Source: Mucilaginibacter rigui (lineage in GTDB: Bacteria > Bacteroidota > Bacteroidia > Sphingobacteriales > Sphingobacteriaceae). From it: a stretch of 64,000 nucleotides of DNA. The notes beneath the pieces were generated by a model, which saw nothing but the letters and a program-made list of their open reading frames with translations, had not been told where the DNA came from and searched no databases. The stretch is from assembly GCF_014773275.1 (NCBI RefSeq), contig NZ_JACWMW010000002.1:1240001-1304000 (forward strand). Direction: 5' to 3'. A program made the translations under genes and the position numbers. Below are positions 60,637 to 64,000 of the stretch, piece by piece. How positions within the stretch are numbered: position 1 is the first letter of the stretch; every line of letters begins with the position of its first letter.

Positions 60637-61215
60637 ATGAAATCAATTGCTATTAGCGGTTCTCCAAGAGAGAACGTAGGGAAAAGAGACGCTAAAGGAC
60701 TGCGTTATCAGGGCTTAGTGCCTGCAGTACTTTACGGTGGTGCAACCCAAACCCACTTTGCAGTGTCCGCAGCTGATTTGAGAGCCGTAGTTTATACTCC
60801 GGTTGTTCATTTCATCGACATTGACATAGCTGGTGTTAAATCACAAGCTATTATTAAAGATATGCAGTTCCACCCGTTAACGGAACAACTTATCCACATC
60901 GACTTTTTATTGTTAGATGAAAAGAAACCGGTAACTATCGAGATCCCTGTAAAATTAACAGGTACTTCTCCGGGTGTTAAGGTGGGTGGTAAATTAGTTC
61001 AAAAACTAAGGAAACTGCGTGTTAAAGCATTACCTAAAGATCATTTGGATAACATCGAAGTTAGCATTGCAGCGCTTGAAGTTGGTAAATCAGTAAAAGT
61101 TAGCGAAATCAGTTTGCCTAACCTTACCATCACCAATGCAGCAGAAGATACAATTGTATCTGTAACTACTTCACGTGCATTACGCCAGGCTGAACAAGAA
61201 GCAGGTAAAAAATAA
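60637..61215 (+). CDS. rplY: 50S ribosomal protein L25 (CTC/TL5 long form)
   Basis: The 192-aa protein is the long form with an N-terminal 5S rRNA-binding L25 domain (residues about 1-90: ENVGKRDAKGLRYQGLVPAVLYGG, HFIDIDIAG, AIIKDMQFHPLTEQLIHIDF) and the C-terminal CTC beta domain (VTIEIPVKLTGTSPGVKVGG, LRVKALPKDHLDNIEVSIAAL). It binds 5S rRNA in the large subunit. It follows prs by 54 bp, as in many genomes of the phylum, where the two and pth cluster. Confidence 0.96.
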   Translation: MKSIAISGSPRENVGKRDAKGLRYQGLVPAVLYGGATQTHFAVSAADLRAVVYTPVVHFIDIDIAGVKSQAIIKDMQFHPLTEQLIHIDFLLLDEKKPVTIEIPVKLTGTSPGVKVGGKLVQKLRKLRVKALPKDHLDNIEVSIAALEVGKSVKVSEISLPNLTITNAAEDTIVSVTTSRALRQAEQEAGKK

Positions 61216-61250
61216 TTTTGTTGGTGATTTCACCAATTCTAATTGATTAA

Positions 61251-61278
61251 AGCGACGGTATACACCGTCGCTTTTTTT
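61251..61278 (+). terminator. Rho-independent terminator of the L25 gene
   Basis: AGCGACGGT at 61251-61259 pairs with ACCGTCGCT at 61264-61272 around ATAC, followed by a T run. A smaller hairpin (TTGGTG/CACCAA at 61221-61236) precedes it. Confidence 0.9.
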
Positions 61279-61394
61279 ATGCTTATTGTTTTATAACACA
61301 GGTTATTAACGCATAAAATTTTTTCACTAAAATTTGCTAAAACGATTTATATTTATAATGTTTGTGCTAAACCAATTTAGCATAAACCTTTGTT

Positions 61395-63251
61395 ATGAGA
61401 AAACCATTACTACTACTGCTTTCGGCAATTGTACTTGTTATATCCTGTTCTAAGGATTACAAACGGTACCCAAGTCCGGGAAGAATGATCAAACAGTTCG
61501 CGCTTGCCGAAGGGCAAATAGGCCCTGCAATTTTTGATAACTCCAAACACACCATAACAGTTACTGTGCAAAAAGGAGTTAATATGGCCGCCTTAATCGC
61601 CAATATGGTGATATCCGACGGTTCAAAAGTATCCCCGGCATCAGGTACGAGTTTTAACGCTACCTCGTTAAAGCAGGTATTTGTAGTCACCGCCGAATCG
61701 GGCGAAAAAATAGAATGGAACGTTGAGTTTAAAGTGTACGATTTTTACAGTACAGACTATGGTGTATTTGCTATTACTGGCACCAACGGTAGCATGCTGC
61801 AGGTAGCAGGCGATTATACCTTTAATGAGAAGTATAAGGATAATCAAAAAATAGAAACCGGGAAAAGCGTAGACGTAATGCCTGTTTGGCAAAAATGGCA
61901 CATGATATACAACAGCACAGCCGCGGGTGTAAGATATTACCAGATCCGGAATTTGTACACCGGTAAATTTTTGAATGCCAGTACCGGCGCACATGCGGGG
62001 ACACAGGCCGAGCAATATCGCGAATCGGCCACTGCCGGCGAACTGTGGATGGTTGTGCAATCATCAACCCTGGGCGTATATAACATTGTTAATAAGAATA
62101 CAGGCCTGGCCCTGAGTACATCGGCTACAGATAGCAAAGTAACGCTGGAAAATGCGGATGAGAAAAGCAGCGATCAGCGCTTTACCCTTAAGCCACTGCC
62201 CGAGCAAGCCTACAGGGATGATTCTGCAATAGGATTTTTTGAAAGAAATAATACCAGCCAGGGCTCGGTAGCATTTGACCAGGGTACCAGTGTACCGCTG
62301 AGTGATGGCCGTGTGCTATGGATAACGCAGGATGCATGGGACGGTTCGAGGCTGCGCGATAATCATAAATTTTCATGTTCAGACTTTTTTAACTACAACA
62401 ACTCGGTAATGATCCAGCCAACGGCAACCGACTGGAATCCGGATCATACCACTAATATGACGATACCAAACAGCGCGCATGGGAGGCCAAGGCAGGTATT
62501 TAATAACCAGCCAGGAACGGATTGGTCATGGCCGGGATTGGGTGTGCAGATAGGTAACAATGTTTGGGTACAGTGCGGCGAGGGCAGGGGCCTGGGCGCC
62601 ACTAACCAGTCGCTATACAAACTAACCCCTAATGCGGGCGATGAATGGTCGGCTGTACGTTATACACCGGCAGGTATGTCGGGCCAAACAGATATCAGTT
62701 ATTCTACTGGTATGGTAAAGGGTAATGATGGGTATGTGTATTCTTTCGGCTCGCAGGGCTTTAACTTTGGCTATGCCAATAATATTTTTGTGGCCAGGTT
62801 TAAACAGGATGACCCATTGACCTGGACGTTTTGGAACGGTTCGTCATGGGCAAGTGCGCCCACTACCAGTGATGCTGCAAAAATCGCCGTCGGCCCGGGT
62901 AACAACAGCATCTCGTACCTCAATGGTAAATACATCATGATGTCAATGGATCAGGGCTTTAATTGCGAAGATAAGCGCGATATCTACATCTCTACATCAA
63001 ACAGCCCAACAGGACCGTTCACTGCTCAGAAATATATTTATTCCGTTAGCGAATATTTTGGCGGTAAGTACGCACGTTACTATACTCCATCTATTCACCC
63101 CGAATCGGTTAATGGCCGTAACGAACTGTTACTGACCTTTTGCCTTAATTTTTCGGGCTGCGGCGTTTCAGATTGCCAGGATGGTTATCTCGATCCGTAT
63201 TACTATCGTGTGAAAAATATCCGTGTACCGTATTCGATAGTGGGTTTATAA
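61395..63251 (+). CDS. Surface lipoprotein with DUF5018-like, ricin-type lectin and DUF4185-like propeller domains
   Basis: The 618-aa protein has a lipoprotein signal with Cys18 followed by SKDYK. Residues about 30-112 resemble the DUF5018/Ig-like start of Bacteroidota surface proteins (IKQFALAEGQIGPAIFDN to VTAESGEKIEWNVEF). Residues about 130-275 look like a ricin-type beta-trefoil (WQKWHMIYNSTAAGVRYYQI, LYTGKFLNASTGAH, VYNIVNKNTGLALS). The remainder (about 280-618) is a propeller of the DUF4185 or sialidase-like kind: VLWITQDAWDGSR, DISYSTGMVKGNDGYVYSFGS and KYARYYTPSIHPE. It is probably a surface glycan-binding protein or hydrolase. No catalytic residues can be named. It is flanked by terminators and so monocistronic. 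Confidence 0.75.
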   Translation: MRKPLLLLLSAIVLVISCSKDYKRYPSPGRMIKQFALAEGQIGPAIFDNSKHTITVTVQKGVNMAALIANMVISDGSKVSPASGTSFNATSLKQVFVVTAESGEKIEWNVEFKVYDFYSTDYGVFAITGTNGSMLQVAGDYTFNEKYKDNQKIETGKSVDVMPVWQKWHMIYNSTAAGVRYYQIRNLYTGKFLNASTGAHAGTQAEQYRESATAGELWMVVQSSTLGVYNIVNKNTGLALSTSATDSKVTLENADEKSSDQRFTLKPLPEQAYRDDSAIGFFERNNTSQGSVAFDQGTSVPLSDGRVLWITQDAWDGSRLRDNHKFSCSDFFNYNNSVMIQPTATDWNPDHTTNMTIPNSAHGRPRQVFNNQPGTDWSWPGLGVQIGNNVWVQCGEGRGLGATNQSLYKLTPNAGDEWSAVRYTPAGMSGQTDISYSTGMVKGNDGYVYSFGSQGFNFGYANNIFVARFKQDDPLTWTFWNGSSWASAPTTSDAAKIAVGPGNNSISYLNGKYIMMSMDQGFNCEDKRDIYISTSNSPTGPFTAQKYIYSVSEYFGGKYARYYTPSIHPESVNGRNELLLTFCLNFSGCGVSDCQDGYLDPYYYRVKNIRVPYSIVGL

Positions 63252-63272
63252 ATAAAGTATAATTGTACCGAT

Positions 63273-63308
63273 AACAGCGATAAGTTTTCTTATCGCTGTT
63301 TTTGTTTT
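63273..63308 (+). terminator. Rho-independent terminator of the lectin-like lipoprotein gene
   Basis: AACAGCGATAAG at 63273-63284 and CTTATCGCTGTT at 63289-63300 pair perfectly around TTTT, followed by TTTGTTTT. Confidence 0.92.
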
Positions 63309-63315
63309 AATAATA

Positions 63316-63351
63316 AAATAGCGGCGGGTTTTAAACCCCTCGCTATTTTTG
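63316..63351 (+). promoter_or_regulatory. Hairpin and TAnnTTTG box before pth
   Basis: AAATAGCG at 63316-63323 pairs with CGCTATTT at 63341-63348, with an inner GGGTTT/AAACCC pair. Overlapping its right arm, TATTTTTG at 63344-63351 matches the -7 consensus 48 bp before the pth ATG. The hairpin could be a second terminator, and the box the pth promoter; no -33 TTTG is seen. Confidence 0.45.
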
Positions 63352-63399
63352 TATAATTGCGCTTGTAAAAAGTTTCCCCTTCAATGGGGGCGGAGAGGT

Positions 63400-63960
63400 A
63401 TGAAATATTTAATTGTTGGTTTAGGAAATATTGGGCCGGAATATGCCGATACACGGCATAATATAGGTTTTATGGTGCTTGATGAGCTGGCTAAAAAGGA
63501 AGGGGCTAAGTTTTATAATATGCGCCATGCCGGGTATACCGAAGTTAATTATAAAGGCCGTACCCTGCACCTCATCAAACCAACCACCTACATGAACCTT
63601 AGCGGCAAAGCGCTAAACCACTGGATGAAGGAACTGAAGATACCAGTGCAAAATGTGCTGGTAATTGTAGATGATATTGCCCTGCCATTTGGCACCCTGC
63701 GCCTTAAACCAAAAGGTAGCGCTGCCGGGCATAATGGCTTAAAACATATCGAAGCTACCCTCGGCAATAACGAGTATGCCCGCCTGCGTTTTGGCGTGAG
63801 CGATAATTACCCCAAAGGCCGCCAGGTTGATTACGTACTAAGTGGTTTTGATGACGATGAAAAACCCGAACTGCCTGCATTAATAGATCGCTCAATTGAG
63901 ATGATAAAAAGCTTTGCCACCATTGGTACCGAGCTTACCATGACAAAATATAACAGGTAA
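63400..63960 (+). CDS. pth: Peptidyl-tRNA hydrolase
   Basis: The 186-aa enzyme frees stalled peptides from tRNA. It starts at the ATG at 63400, behind the ribosome-binding-like GGAGAGG; an in-frame TTG at 63349 is rejected. Active-site marks match the E. coli enzyme: GLGNIGPEYADTRHNIGF with Asn10 and catalytic His20, IKPTTYMNLSGKAL, VIVDDIALPFGTLRLK and GSAAGHNGLKHIEATLG. It follows prs and the L25 gene, with the lectin-like lipoprotein gene inserted between them. Confidence 0.97.
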   Translation: MKYLIVGLGNIGPEYADTRHNIGFMVLDELAKKEGAKFYNMRHAGYTEVNYKGRTLHLIKPTTYMNLSGKALNHWMKELKIPVQNVLVIVDDIALPFGTLRLKPKGSAAGHNGLKHIEATLGNNEYARLRFGVSDNYPKGRQVDYVLSGFDDDEKPELPALIDRSIEMIKSFATIGTELTMTKYNR

Positions 63961-64000
63961 TCAGGTTGTTACCTAAAAAATAGTTTAAAAGTTGTTTTTG

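Noticed and set aside
63344..63351. TTG at 63349 as the pth start codon
   Set aside because: It lies inside the hairpin and probable -7 box; the ATG at 63400 has a good ribosome-binding stretch and aligns with the known N-terminus.

Overview
The window reads as chromosomal DNA of a Bacteroidota bacterium, most likely a Sphingobacteriaceae member close to Mucilaginibacter. The reasons are a SusC/SusD pair, many lipoproteins whose mature Cys is followed by Lys/Asp-rich residues, TAnnTTTG-type promoter boxes (best example in front of the tRNA-Gln gene), families typical of the phylum (DUF2723, DUF1684, DUF779, NagB/PIG-L fusion) and an abundance of glycoside hydrolases. I see 54 protein genes (one cut by the left edge, one small type II toxin-antitoxin pair among them) and one tRNA. 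No rRNA, insertion sequence, prophage or CRISPR array is visible.

Layout. 1-6 kb: a PKD-domain exported protein, a large lipoprotein, an ECF-type sigma factor with a membrane TPR/anti-sigma-like partner, a membrane protein and a DUF1684 protein. 6.3-27.5 kb: a 21-kb co-oriented polysaccharide utilisation locus (PUL): GH36, LacI regulator, SusC, SusD, PKD/CBM9-like surface lipoprotein, HGSNAT/NagX-like membrane acetyltransferase, DUF4874/DUF4832 protein, GH31; then a second block with an N-acetylhexosamine-kinase-like protein, a CBM9-like protein, a FucP-type permease, a GH109 protein, GalE and a NagB/PIG-L fusion. Both blocks are preceded by near-duplicate control regions with three LacI-type palindromes at identical 22- and 21-bp spacing. 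Read together, the locus looks built to take apart an alpha-linked GalNAc (and Gal) glycan, import the sugar and convert it to fructose-6-phosphate; this is inference from families and order, not proof.

27.6-38.7 kb: a ParE-type toxin-antitoxin pair, an AlkD-like HEAT protein, aldehyde dehydrogenase/DUF779 with a divergent AraC regulator, two more AraC regulators with an AhpD-like protein, DUF1348 and a siderophore-interacting-type flavin reductase, and a DUF72 protein. 37.4-40.1 kb: two divergent signalling proteins that both end in a histidine-kinase-like dimerisation/phosphoacceptor segment but have no ATPase domain; one carries eleven 21-residue (three-heptad) repeats. 40-52.8 kb: Spy/CpxP-like proteins, GH30 and ThuA, a DUF3037/HipA-like kinase pair, an AsmA-family protein, lipoproteins, an aldo/keto reductase and a GH43-CBM protein. 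52.9-64 kb: mostly core functions: accA, a beta-lactamase-fold protein with TPRs, a DUF2723 O-mannosyltransferase-like membrane protein, tRNA-Gln, prs, L25, a lectin-like lipoprotein and pth.

Two copies of a 103-105-bp inverted-repeat element built from CACAGAG words (29657-29759 and 50872-50976) are the clearest non-coding structure without an assigned role.
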